DNA from: Nonlabens sp. YIK11
GTDB taxonomy: Bacteria; Bacteroidota; Bacteroidia; Flavobacteriales; Flavobacteriaceae
Reading direction: 5' to 3'
NCBI RefSeq assembly: GCF_001413925.1
Contig: NZ_LBMJ01000001.1
Location: 372,001-436,000 of the forward strand
DNA: 64,000 bases
A program made the position numbers and the translations under genes. Below, in pieces: positions 1 to 8,139 of the stretch (within the stretch, counting starts at the first letter, position 1; every line of letters begins with the position of its first letter). Below the pieces are notes generated by a model. The model saw only the letters and a program-made list of their open reading frames with translations. It did not search any database and was not told the origin of the DNA.

Positions 1-5
1 CTGTA

Positions 6-605
6 ATGGAAATACAGCCAAAATTAATCGTGTTTAGCGCACCGTCAGGAGCAGGAAAAACAACTCTAGTAAGGCATCTATTAAAACAAAAGGAACTCAA
101 CCTCGCTTTCTCTATCAGTGCTGCCTCTAGAGAACCTAGAACAGGAGAAGTTGACGGTAAGGATTACTACTTTCTTGGCTTGAAAGAGTTTAAGAACAGG
201 ATAAGAAAAGAAGAGTTCCTAGAATTTGAAGAAGTCTATAGAGATCAGTTTTATGGTACTTTGAAGTCAGAAGTAGAGCGTATTTGGGCCTTAGGTAAAC
301 ACGTTATTTTTGATATTGACGTAGTAGGTGGATTGAGGCTTAAGAAAAAATTCCCAGAACGTACTTTGGCCATTTTTGTAAAGCCACCTTCTATTAATGA
401 GCTTCAGATAAGACTCAAAAAGCGTAAGACCGAAACCCCAGAAAAAATTGCTATGCGCGTTGCAAAAGCCAGTACAGAAATGGCCACCGCACCGCAGTTT
501 GATATCATTATTAAGAATGACGATCTTAATTTAGCCAAAGAACGCGCCATTCAAGTAGTAAAAGACTTTATCAATCAACCAGTACCTAGAGATGAAGAAG
601 AGTAA
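6..605 (+). CDS. gmk: Guanylate kinase
   Basis: Cytosolic enzyme that phosphorylates GMP (and dGMP) to GDP with ATP, a step of purine nucleotide supply. The 199-residue protein has the P-loop SAPSGAGKTT at residues 11-20 (Lys18) and the SREPRTGEVDGKDYYF segment of the GMP-binding region near residue 40, and its length is normal for the family. The ATG overlaps a TAA at 4-6 that appears to end an upstream gene just outside the window; in many bacteria that neighbour is a YicC-family gene, but only two codons are visible here. The 3' end overlaps nadD by 14 bp, so the genes are probably co-transcribed. Confidence 0.97.
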   Translation: MEIQPKLIVFSAPSGAGKTTLVRHLLKQKELNLAFSISAASREPRTGEVDGKDYYFLGLKEFKNRIRKEEFLEFEEVYRDQFYGTLKSEVERIWALGKHVIFDIDVVGGLRLKKKFPERTLAIFVKPPSINELQIRLKKRKTETPEKIAMRVAKASTEMATAPQFDIIIKNDDLNLAKERAIQVVKDFINQPVPRDEEE

Positions 606-1179
606 GGTAGGACTCTATTTTGGCACGTTCAATCCTATTCACATAGGCCACTTGGCCATTGCAAATTATCTGGTGGAAAACAGCGATTTGAAGGAAATCT
701 GGATGGTAGTCACACCTCATAATCCTTTAAAAAAGAAGAGTACCTTATTAGATGATTATCAACGGCTGCACATGGTACATCTTGCCGTAGACGATTATCT
801 AAAAATCAAGCCCAGTCAGATAGAGTTCAATTTACCACAGCCCAATTACACGGTAAACACCTTAGCACATCTAAAGGAAAAATATCCTGATACAGATTTT
901 GTCCTGATCATGGGTGAAGATAATTTGAAGAGCCTACCTAAGTGGAAGAATTACAAAGTGCTTCTAGAAGACTACAGCATCATTGTCTATCCTAGAATAT
1001 CTGCTGGCGAGGTACCGTTGGAATTGATCGACCATCCCAGCATACAAAAAATTGATGCTCCTATCATGGAGATTTCTTCTACCATGATTAGAAATGGAAT
1101 CGCCAGTGGCCAAGACCTTAGATACTTCTTGCATCAAGAAGTAAACACCTACATCACAGAGATGAACTTCTACCAGTAA
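592..1179 (+). CDS. nadD: Nicotinate-nucleotide adenylyltransferase
   Basis: Transfers AMP from ATP to nicotinic acid mononucleotide, giving deamido-NAD in NAD synthesis. The 195-residue protein has the nucleotidyltransferase motif GTFNPIHIGH at residues 11-20 and the C-terminal ISSTMIR motif that closes the ATP site. The start lies inside the end of gmk (14-bp overlap), which suggests translational coupling. It ends at an inverted repeat shared with the convergent lipoprotein gene. Length and motifs are typical, so the call is firm. Confidence 0.97.
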   Translation: MKKSKVGLYFGTFNPIHIGHLAIANYLVENSDLKEIWMVVTPHNPLKKKSTLLDDYQRLHMVHLAVDDYLKIKPSQIEFNLPQPNYTVNTLAHLKEKYPDTDFVLIMGEDNLKSLPKWKNYKVLLEDYSIIVYPRISAGEVPLELIDHPSIQKIDAPIMEISSTMIRNGIASGQDLRYFLHQEVNTYITEMNFYQ

Positions 1180-1183
1180 AAAA

Positions 1184-1216
1184 CCGCCCGCAACCTTTTG
1201 AAAGGTTTACAGGCGG
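1184..1216 (-). terminator. Rho-independent terminator between convergent genes
   Basis: An inverted repeat (CCGCCCGCAACCTTT, then AAAGGTTTACAGGCGG) forms a GC-rich stem with a two-base loop. Read on the minus strand it is followed by a T run (TTTTTT over 1178-1183), so it should end transcription of the lipoprotein gene; on the plus strand it lacks a T run and would only be a weak stop for nadD. Confidence 0.8.
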
Positions 1217-1257
1217 CTTCCAACCAACCAAATCTTCAGTTTCTTAACTAGAAACTT

Positions 1258-2151
1258 TTATTTTTCTTTTCTTGCGCGATCTACATCCAGTAATCTAGAT
1301 TTTGTAGCCACGCTACTCTTGTACTGTATAAAGTTTCTACCCTTGAATTCATAGGTAGTACCAGATGATATATGATATAATTCTATCGTTTTATCATCGA
1401 TCACGTAAAGGTCGAAATAATCATTGCCTAAAAAATCATAATCGAGCGTTAAATGCTTGTTAAGTGAGCCTGGTGAGGCGTCCTCAACCCAGTATTCACC
1501 GTTGTAATCCCAAAATATACTTCCAGTCGTCATCGCATTGCGATCTTGTGAGCTCTGAAATACATCTGCATTGGTTCCAGGTCTAAATCTTAAGTAGTTT
1601 TCCTGGTCAAATTCATTGATCGCACCTGCATTGCTGGTATAGGTTTTTTCCCAGGCACCATACTCCTGCAAGAAATACTGGATGTTGTTGTAAAATAATT
1701 TATCATAGTCAAACGTACTCGTGCTGTACCCATCCAGAAAGTATCGAGTGCCACTATAGGTATCCCTAAGTTCAATGCGGTTAAAGCTGTTGACATACAC
1801 ATCAAATTCATGAACGCCATCAATGTCGTGATCAATAGTCAACGTATCAAAGTAAGTATCATAAACACCTACATCAATGCCTATTCCAGATCCTGCACGA
1901 CCCAATCCCACAAGATTATTGTTGGCATAGAGCGTTCCATATTCAAATGTCAAGGTAAAGGCACGAGTCATGAATGGAATGTCCAGGTTACCTTGGGCAC
2001 TATTCAAGTCCAGATACCATACATCATGAGAAGAAAGAACCTCGTTAAGTGTAGGTTCTACTACTGGATCGCCTATGATAAGTTCTGCATCACAACTTAC
2101 AAGGGTGATGGCAAGGGCAAATCCGCCTAAGAGAGTAGTTATTGATTTCAT
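1258..2151 (-). CDS. Predicted lipoprotein of unknown function
   Basis: I do not recognise the function. The 297-residue product begins with a lipoprotein signal (hydrophobic residues 5-17 and lipobox LVSC, Cys20), so it is probably anchored in an envelope membrane. The rest is rich in Asp, Tyr and Thr with alternating hydrophobic residues, suggesting a beta-rich fold, and it carries two similar halves (a DVWYLDLN-like start and an IFWDYNGEYW segment, each followed by LTLDYDF/LTFEYG and TIELYHISSGTTY/RIELRDTYSGTRY strings), which points to an internal duplication of about 130 residues. It is convergent with nadD; related flavobacterial genes have sometimes inherited a nadD-like name from this adjacency, which the protein does not support. 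Confidence 0.75.
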   Translation of the reverse strand: MKSITTLLGGFALAITLVSCDAELIIGDPVVEPTLNEVLSSHDVWYLDLNSAQGNLDIPFMTRAFTLTFEYGTLYANNNLVGLGRAGSGIGIDVGVYDTYFDTLTIDHDIDGVHEFDVYVNSFNRIELRDTYSGTRYFLDGYSTSTFDYDKLFYNNIQYFLQEYGAWEKTYTSNAGAINEFDQENYLRFRPGTNADVFQSSQDRNAMTTGSIFWDYNGEYWVEDASPGSLNKHLTLDYDFLGNDYFDLYVIDDKTIELYHISSGTTYEFKGRNFIQYKSSVATKSRLLDVDRARKEK

Positions 2152-2243
2152 ATCGGTATCCTTTTAAAGTTCACTACAACGTTTTCGAAAATCGTGCCAT
2201 TATTATATCGTATTGATTTACTGATGGTTATGAATGATTGTTT

Positions 2244-2259
2244 CGCTTTCGCGAAAGCG
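2244..2259. repeat. Palindromic repeat copy 1 (perfect, intergenic)
   Basis: Perfect CGCTTTCGCGAAAGCG, flanked by TT and AA so the symmetry extends to 20 bp. It lies between the divergent lipoprotein gene and gpsA, upstream of both. Confidence 0.95.
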
Positions 2260-2357
2260 AACTCTCTCCATCGCCTCATTTAACCATTCCATAGGTTGAC
2301 AAATTCTCAAAAAACAGTCCTTTCAAAAATGGTATCTTTACAAATACACACTTTTCT

Positions 2358-3353
2358 ATGGAAAAAACACTCAAAATAGCCGTCCTAGGTGGCGGTAGCT
2401 GGGCCACAGCAATTGTAAAAATGCTTACCGAAAGTATGGATGAAGTTGGGTGGTACATGCGCAGTGTGTATGCCATCGAGCACATCAAGCGCAACGATCA
2501 TAATCCCAGTTATTTAAGCAGTGTAGAATTTGATGTGGACAGGCTCAAGCTATCCAATGACATCAATGAAATAGTGGCGTATGCAGATGTGTGCATATTT
2601 GCCATTCCCAGTGCCTTTTTGCATTCAGAGCTTTCTGCGCTTACCGTTTCTTTTGAGGGTAAACGCGTCGTGTCTGCCATTAAAGGTATCGTTCCAGAAA
2701 CCGGTCTTATTGTAGGTGAATATTTCAACCAGCATCACAACGTAGACATGGATGATATAGGCGTCCTAACTGGACCTTGCCATGCAGAAGAAGTGGCTCT
2801 GGAAAGACTATCGTATCTCACCGTGGCCTTTGCAGATGAGACCAAGGCAAAAGAGCTTGCCGAATATTTTGAGAACGATTACATCAATTGTAAGATAAGT
2901 GATGACATCATAGGTACTGAATATGCCGCCGTACTCAAAAATATCTATGCCATTGCCGCAGGTATTGCTCACGGATTGGGCTATGGTGATAATTTCCAGA
3001 GTGTGTTGATGTCAAACGCCATAAGAGAGATGAAGCGCTACATCAAGAAAGTGCACAAAATGAAGCGCAACATCAATGATAGCGCCTATCTAGGTGATTT
3101 GCTAGTGACAGGTTATTCTATTTTTTCCCGTAATCGATTATTCGGCAACATGCTGGGAAAAGGGTACACCGTACGCAGTGCACAATTAGAAATGAGCATG
3201 ATTGCCGAAGGTTATTACGCCACTAAAAGTGCCTATGAGCTCAATCAAAAACAAGGTGCCAAAACACCTATTCTTGATGCCGTTCACGACATCTTATATG
3301 AAAACAAGAATCCAAAAAAGATCTTCAAAAAACTAGCTGAGAAGCTGGACTAA
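2358..3353 (+). CDS. gpsA: Glycerol-3-phosphate dehydrogenase [NAD(P)+]
   Basis: Reduces dihydroxyacetone phosphate to sn-glycerol-3-phosphate, the backbone for phospholipid synthesis; cytosolic. The 331-residue protein has a Rossmann motif LGGGSWA at residues 10-16, the LTGPCHAEEV segment near residue 137, and the AAVLKNIYAIAAG segment that holds the catalytic Lys. Length is normal. A TATCTTTA box at 2333-2340 resembles the Bacteroidota -7 element but no matching -33 element was found at the right distance. The aldehyde dehydrogenase gene follows after 18 bp. Confidence 0.96.
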   Translation: MEKTLKIAVLGGGSWATAIVKMLTESMDEVGWYMRSVYAIEHIKRNDHNPSYLSSVEFDVDRLKLSNDINEIVAYADVCIFAIPSAFLHSELSALTVSFEGKRVVSAIKGIVPETGLIVGEYFNQHHNVDMDDIGVLTGPCHAEEVALERLSYLTVAFADETKAKELAEYFENDYINCKISDDIIGTEYAAVLKNIYAIAAGIAHGLGYGDNFQSVLMSNAIREMKRYIKKVHKMKRNINDSAYLGDLLVTGYSIFSRNRLFGNMLGKGYTVRSAQLEMSMIAEGYYATKSAYELNQKQGAKTPILDAVHDILYENKNPKKIFKKLAEKLD

Positions 3354-3371
3354 ATTTTAAAATCAAAGTAC

Positions 3372-4925
3372 ATGTCAAACGTAGCCAAGGATTTTGGTAT
3401 AGAAGAAGCGCTCCAACAATTGGGCGTTCAAAACACAAATAAAGGAACTTCAACAGGTAATCACCATTTTGGAAGTGGAGAAGAAATCATTTCTTCATCA
3501 CCAGTAGACGGTCAGGAAATAGCAAGAGTGACCACTACGACTGCAGCCGATTTTGAGAAAGTTGTAAACGCCGCTCAAGGTGCTTTTAAAGACTGGAGAA
3601 TGATGCCAGCGCCGTTGCGTGGTGAGATTGTTCGTCAGTTTGGAGAAGAGCTGCGCAGGTTGAAAGAACCACTAGGTAAATTGGTTTCCTATGAAATGGG
3701 GAAATCCTATCAAGAAGGATTAGGCGAGGTACAAGAAATGATTGACATCTGTGATTTTGCGGTAGGTCTTTCCAGACAATTGCACGGTCTCACAATGCAC
3801 AGTGAGCGACCAGGTCACAGAATGTATGAGCAATATCACCCATTGGGAATCGTGGGCATTATTAGCGCTTTTAACTTCCCAGTAGCGGTTTGGGCTTGGA
3901 ATACGGCACTTGCCTGGGTTTGTGGTGATGTATGTATCTGGAAGCCAAGTGAGAAAACACCGCTTTGTGGTATCGCTTGTCAAAACATTATCGCAAAAGT
4001 GCTTAAGGATAATGACCTTCCAGAAGGTATTTCTTGTCTAGTCAATGGTGATTATAAAGTAGGCGAAATGATGACTACAGATAAGCGCGTGCCTTTAATC
4101 AGTGCCACCGGTTCTACTCGTATGGGTAAAATCGTTGCGAGTAAGGTTGGTGAAAGATTAGGCAAGTCCTTACTAGAATTAGGTGGTAACAATGCCATCA
4201 TCGTCACTCCAGATGCAGATATTAAAATGACGGTAATAGGTGCCGTATTTGGTGCGGTGGGAACGGCTGGCCAACGTTGTACCTCAACGCGTCGTTTGAT
4301 CATTCATGAATCCATGTATGATAAAGTGAAGAATGCAGTGGTAGATGCTTATAAACAATTAAAAATTGGAAACCCACTGGATGAGAAAAACCACGTAGGA
4401 CCGTTGATCGATAAAGATGCGGTTAAAGGCTATCAAAATGCCTTGACTAAAGTGGTTGAAGAAGGCGGCAAAATCATAGTAGAAGGTGGTGTTTTAGAAG
4501 GTGCTGGTTATGAAAGTGGTTGCTATGTAAAACCAGCGATCGCCGAAGCTGAGAACTCTTTTGAGATTGTTCAGCACGAGACCTTTGCTCCTGTTTTATA
4601 TTTATTAAAATACAGTGGCGATGTAGGAAACGCTTTGGAACTTCAAAATGGTGTGAATCAAGGTCTATCTAGCGCCATCATGACGAATAACCTAAGAGAA
4701 GCAGAACGCTTCCTAAGCGTTGCAGGATCTGATTGTGGTATTGCAAACGTCAATATAGGAACCAGCGGTGCTGAGATAGGTGGAGCCTTTGGTGGTGAGA
4801 AAGATACCGGTGGCGGTCGTGAATCTGGTAGTGATGCTTGGAAGGTTTACATGAGACGACAAACCAACACTATTAACTACACGACAGAGCTTCCGCTCGC
4901 GCAGGGAATTAAATTTGATCTGTAA
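3372..4925 (+). CDS. Aldehyde dehydrogenase, ALDH7 (antiquitin-like) type
   Basis: NAD-dependent aldehyde dehydrogenase. The 517-residue protein has the catalytic Cys303 in GTAGQRCTSTRR, the general base Glu269 in LLELGGNNA and the AFNFPVAVWAWN segment. The overall pattern matches the ALDH7 group, whose best-known member oxidises alpha-aminoadipic semialdehyde in lysine breakdown. That substrate is an inference, because no other lysine catabolic gene is nearby. It starts 18 bp after gpsA and may share its transcript. A strong terminator follows at 4951-5003. Confidence 0.92.
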   Translation: MSNVAKDFGIEEALQQLGVQNTNKGTSTGNHHFGSGEEIISSSPVDGQEIARVTTTTAADFEKVVNAAQGAFKDWRMMPAPLRGEIVRQFGEELRRLKEPLGKLVSYEMGKSYQEGLGEVQEMIDICDFAVGLSRQLHGLTMHSERPGHRMYEQYHPLGIVGIISAFNFPVAVWAWNTALAWVCGDVCIWKPSEKTPLCGIACQNIIAKVLKDNDLPEGISCLVNGDYKVGEMMTTDKRVPLISATGSTRMGKIVASKVGERLGKSLLELGGNNAIIVTPDADIKMTVIGAVFGAVGTAGQRCTSTRRLIIHESMYDKVKNAVVDAYKQLKIGNPLDEKNHVGPLIDKDAVKGYQNALTKVVEEGGKIIVEGGVLEGAGYESGCYVKPAIAEAENSFEIVQHETFAPVLYLLKYSGDVGNALELQNGVNQGLSSAIMTNNLREAERFLSVAGSDCGIANVNIGTSGAEIGGAFGGEKDTGGGRESGSDAWKVYMRRQTNTINYTTELPLAQGIKFDL

Positions 4926-4950
4926 AACAGATCCCGAAAATCTCTAAATT

Positions 4951-5003
4951 AGCTTTTCAAATAGAATCCGTTAAAATGGAAGTTCTATTTGAAAAGCTTT
5001 TTT
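4951..5003 (+). terminator. Strong rho-independent terminator after the aldehyde dehydrogenase gene
   Basis: A perfect 16-bp stem (4951-4966 AGCTTTTCAAATAGAA pairs with 4983-4998) has a 16-nt loop and is followed by six T residues at 4998-5003. It ends only about 20 bp before the next start codon, so it separates the two genes unless transcription reads through. Confidence 0.88.
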
Positions 5004-5022
5004 GTTAACCAACCATTTTCTC

Positions 5023-5508
5023 ATGAAATTCAAAACACTCCTTTTGGCTATTTCCTTAATTGGCACGTCACTTGTCCAGGCACAAGATGCGGTACCTGTA
5101 AGCACTCAATCACCCATCTACATGTACCAAACAGTAACCGTGGTAGAATCTATTATCCCAAGTGGTCTAGGAAGATCTCGTATGATTTTTGGGACTGAAC
5201 AACGCGATTATCGCGATTTCACAAGCACACGCAGCGAGGAAGATGACGAGCGCAACTCTTCTGACCGTAGTGACATACGTGTCAAGGATTTTGAAGAGAC
5301 CAAACTGCTCAACTTTTTCAATATCGCTGGAATTAGATTTCAGAATATCGCGGCAAACGATGCCGTAGTGACTTCTAAAATCAATGACCTGGCCTCTCAA
5401 GGTTGGGAACTTGCCTTTGTAAACAGTGGTGTAGAAAGCTATAGTGGCGATGGAGACTCCAACGGTATCTACGTGACCCGCTATATTTTCAAGAAAATCA
5501 CCAATTAA
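5023..5508 (+). CDS. Secreted protein with a DUF4177-like C-terminus
   Basis: The 161-residue product has a signal peptide (MKFKTLLLAISLIGTSLVQA, cleavage after VQA). The C-terminal segment NDLASQGWELAFVNSG followed by a YVTRYIFKK strand resembles the small DUF4177 fold. The middle (about residues 65-95) is charged and probably disordered. Function is unknown; it should be periplasmic or exported. I chose the ATG at 5023 rather than the in-frame TTG at 5002, because the former starts the signal peptide and the latter lies inside the upstream terminator T run. A promoter for it must lie in or before that hairpin, or it depends on read-through. Confidence 0.75.
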   Translation: MKFKTLLLAISLIGTSLVQAQDAVPVSTQSPIYMYQTVTVVESIIPSGLGRSRMIFGTEQRDYRDFTSTRSEEDDERNSSDRSDIRVKDFEETKLLNFFNIAGIRFQNIAANDAVVTSKINDLASQGWELAFVNSGVESYSGDGDSNGIYVTRYIFKKITN

Positions 5509-5537
5509 AGTCGTAGGATTAAGTATGGTTTGAAGTT

Positions 5538-5553
5538 CGCTTTCGCGAAAGCG
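5538..5553. repeat. Palindromic repeat copy 2 (perfect, intergenic)
   Basis: Perfect core inside a fully symmetric 24-bp palindrome at 5534-5557 (core flanked by AGTT and AACT). It sits between the convergent secreted-protein and zinc-ribbon genes and is the most complete copy in the window. It has no T run, so a terminator role is possible but unproven. Confidence 0.95.
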
Positions 5554-5567
5554 AACTCATTCCATCC

Positions 5568-6662
5568 TCATTTCAAATTCACAACATAAGCGATGACGGC
5601 AATCAGGATCAACCCTGCCAAAACCGCCAAGAATATCTTCCAAAACGAATAAGGTCGATCGCCGTGAATCGCACCAGTCTGGCCGTTGACATAAAAATGG
5701 TAACGCTTGCCGTTGTAATTATAGGAACTGATATATAGTGGCAGTAAAATGTGCTTGAACGTTTCCTGTGTAAGATCAATGTTCATGCTGGTGATGCGCT
5801 GCTCGTCACCACCTATGTCGCGGCGTATCCAGTTTTTGGCAATTTCCTCTGCTTTGTCGGTAGCTACTAAATGGCCGTCTTTTAAAGGAATCGTATACTT
5901 TTCAGTGACGTAGCCCGCTAGGTATCGAGTATCAAAGGTTTTGAGGTCACTCAATTTCCAGCTGGCGATAGCATTGGGAATTTTTATTTTTTGATTGTTG
6001 GTCGCTTTGACCAGCGTATCGTCCACAAAACCACTCACATTTCCTGATGCATTAGACCATCTCGTACGACGTTCTTGAACCGTGCGTTTGTTCTTTCCAG
6101 ACCCACGCGTCACGGTGACATAATAATAATCACCTCGCTGTCCAGAATAACTGGACGCGAGCTGTGCGTCAAAGGTCCAATAGGGAACGTACAAACCTTT
6201 AGTATACTCTGGACTTAAACTGGCGCGTTGCAGATTATTAGGTGCCCACCACAAACCATCGACCCACGTTTTGAAAATCTGGTGCGCCTTGTTTACCTTA
6301 AAGGAAAATGGCAGCACAGCTCCTGGCAGGATCCATTCCTCGGTATATTGGTCTTCTATGATCAATGGCATCGTGCAATACACGCAATGCAATGATTTGT
6401 AATTATCCTCAATGTGCTGGGTAGCGCCGCAATTATTGCATTGCAACATGGTCAATTCCATGGAGTGCGATTGTGCACCCATAGATTCCAAGTATTTCAA
6501 CAGCTCTAATTCCTGAAACGGTTGGACTTCTTGATCGATTTGCTCCACATGACCGCAATAATCACAAGTGATCGTATCAGTACCAGGTTCATAGGTAAGC
6601 TCTGCGCCACAGTTGACACAGGACTTTTTTCGTTCGGAAATTGATGTGGCCTTAGGGTTCAA
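5568..6662 (-). CDS. Membrane-anchored double zinc-ribbon protein
   Basis: The 364-residue protein has two CxxC-CxxC zinc ribbons (Cys15/18/33/36 and Cys75/78/93/96), a beta-rich middle region with YVPYWTFDAQ and LLPLYISSYNYNGKRYHFYVNG segments, and one transmembrane helix at about residues 341-361. It is probably tail-anchored with the zinc ribbons in the cytosol. Members of this family are sometimes mislabelled as primosomal protein N' or helicases because of the ribbons, but no helicase motif is present. It lies about 230 bp downstream of the SPFH-GYF_2 gene on the same strand, and a shared role at the membrane is likely but unproven. Confidence 0.8.
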   Translation of the reverse strand: MNPKATSISERKKSCVNCGAELTYEPGTDTITCDYCGHVEQIDQEVQPFQELELLKYLESMGAQSHSMELTMLQCNNCGATQHIEDNYKSLHCVYCTMPLIIEDQYTEEWILPGAVLPFSFKVNKAHQIFKTWVDGLWWAPNNLQRASLSPEYTKGLYVPYWTFDAQLASSYSGQRGDYYYVTVTRGSGKNKRTVQERRTRWSNASGNVSGFVDDTLVKATNNQKIKIPNAIASWKLSDLKTFDTRYLAGYVTEKYTIPLKDGHLVATDKAEEIAKNWIRRDIGGDEQRITSMNIDLTQETFKHILLPLYISSYNYNGKRYHFYVNGQTGAIHGDRPYSFWKIFLAVLAGLILIAVIAYVVNLK

Positions 6663-6890
6663 ATAATGATGATTACTTATTCACTTGCTGTTGGGTAAGA
6701 AATATAGAGTTCAAAAAATCCCAATTCTTGATTTGGCTATAGTTTGCTGAACCTCTTTGTCGATTCCTTATTACGCTTAAGCCTTTAAAAATTCAAATGC
6801 TTTATGCTGCTTTGAAATTTCCTTCGCAAACTCTTTAATAGCAATCCATTCGCAATTAATACGTCAAAACAGGAATAGAGAGATTTAGAG

Positions 6891-8021
6891 TTATGGTAAA
6901 GGCGGTGGCGTGTTGCCGCCTAAGAACGTTTTCAACTCTTCAACCTCATTAAGCGGCTTCCAGGTTTCCATACCACTTTTCCAGATAAGTGTGTCTCTAT
7001 TGATCGTTCTACCTGCAAAAAGGGCTCGCAGCTGTTCAAAAGGAACTGGTCCGGCCTGTGCACCATTGCTCGCATAAAAATACTGCACCGCTTGAGGCAT
7101 AGGTGGCGGCCCTGCCGCCGCTTGCTGTTGTGGTGTGGCTTGTTGTCCACCCATTTGAGGATTCATCATGCCGCCCATTTGCTGCGCGAGCACAAATCCC
7201 ATTCCCATTCCCATACCAGCACCAGCTGTTCCACCTTCATTTGCAGCAGCGGCTTCAATTGCTTTGGCTGTTTTGAATTTAGTTAATTTATCAAGGTCGA
7301 TTTTATCGATACGGCTATATTCAAAGATCTCTTTCTTAAGATCTTCTGGCATGGAAACATTCTCTATATAGAATTTCTCCAATGAAATTCCAACGCTTAA
7401 GAATTCTGGTTGCATCACTTCCTGACAGGTTTCAGAAAGTTCTGAAGTGTTTGCGGCGTATAGTTCTATGGGTAAATTGGCCTCACCTACGGTATCTGTA
7501 AATCTAGTAGCGATAAGACTTTTGAGATGCTCATTGATCTCAAAATTGGTGAAGTTATTATCGGTTCCCACGATATCAACAATGAACTTACCAGCATCTG
7601 CAATTTTGAACGCATAGGTCCCGAACGCTCTAATCTCGACCAAACCAAATCGCTCGTCGCTAAGAGTAATCGGGTTTTTAGTACCCCATTTTTCATCTGT
7701 AAATAGATGGGTATTCGCAAAATAAACCTCTGCTTTGAATGGCGAATTAAATCCATATTTCCATCCTTTAAGCGTGGAAAGAATAGGCAAGTTTTGAGTG
7801 GTCAGGTCATAGGTTCCTGGTTTGAAAACATCGGCTAGTTGTCCTTCATTGACAAAAACAGCAGTTTGTCCTTCACGCACGATAAGCTTTGCTCCATTTT
7901 TAATCTCATTTTGATAGCGTTCAAAACGGTGGGCGATGGTATCATCTGTATAATCCAGCCACTCGACAATGTCGATAAATTCGTGACTGAGCTTTTCTTT
8001 TATCTTATCAAAGATTCCCAT
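6891..8021 (-). CDS. SPFH-domain protein with C-terminal GYF_2 domain (YdjI-like)
   Basis: The 376-residue protein starts with an SPFH/band-7-like domain (about residues 30-240, including LIVREGQTAVFVNEGQLADVF and the ISLEKFYIENVSMPED stretch). It continues through a Gly/Met/Gln/Pro-rich linker (about 265-312) to a GYF_2 domain with the pattern FYASNGAQAGPVPFEQL ... LIWKSGMETWKPL (about 313-365). Family knowledge links SPFH proteins of this type to membrane-associated assemblies, and GYF domains to binding proline-rich peptides. No transmembrane helix is visible. The zinc-ribbon membrane protein downstream is the likely partner. Confidence 0.85.
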   Translation of the reverse strand: MGIFDKIKEKLSHEFIDIVEWLDYTDDTIAHRFERYQNEIKNGAKLIVREGQTAVFVNEGQLADVFKPGTYDLTTQNLPILSTLKGWKYGFNSPFKAEVYFANTHLFTDEKWGTKNPITLSDERFGLVEIRAFGTYAFKIADAGKFIVDIVGTDNNFTNFEINEHLKSLIATRFTDTVGEANLPIELYAANTSELSETCQEVMQPEFLSVGISLEKFYIENVSMPEDLKKEIFEYSRIDKIDLDKLTKFKTAKAIEAAAANEGGTAGAGMGMGMGFVLAQQMGGMMNPQMGGQQATPQQQAAAGPPPMPQAVQYFYASNGAQAGPVPFEQLRALFAGRTINRDTLIWKSGMETWKPLNEVEELKTFLGGNTPPPLP

Positions 8022-8103
8022 ATTGGTTGATTTTTAAGGTTCTACACTTCAAGTTACGTTTATTAGTAGAAATTTAGAAGAAAGTGTTACGCTTTTGAGT
8101 TTA

Positions 8104-8119
8104 CCTGTCGGCAGACAGG
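8104..8119. repeat. Second repeat family: CCTGTCGGCAGACAGG
   Basis: An imperfect palindrome, with CCTGTC and GACAGG arms, between the metallophosphatase and SPFH genes. The same sequence in the other orientation is found inserted inside a copy of the main palindrome at 53082-53101, so this is a second dispersed repeat family. Confidence 0.75.
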
Positions 8120-8139
8120 AACGCGTCATAGTTCAAACC

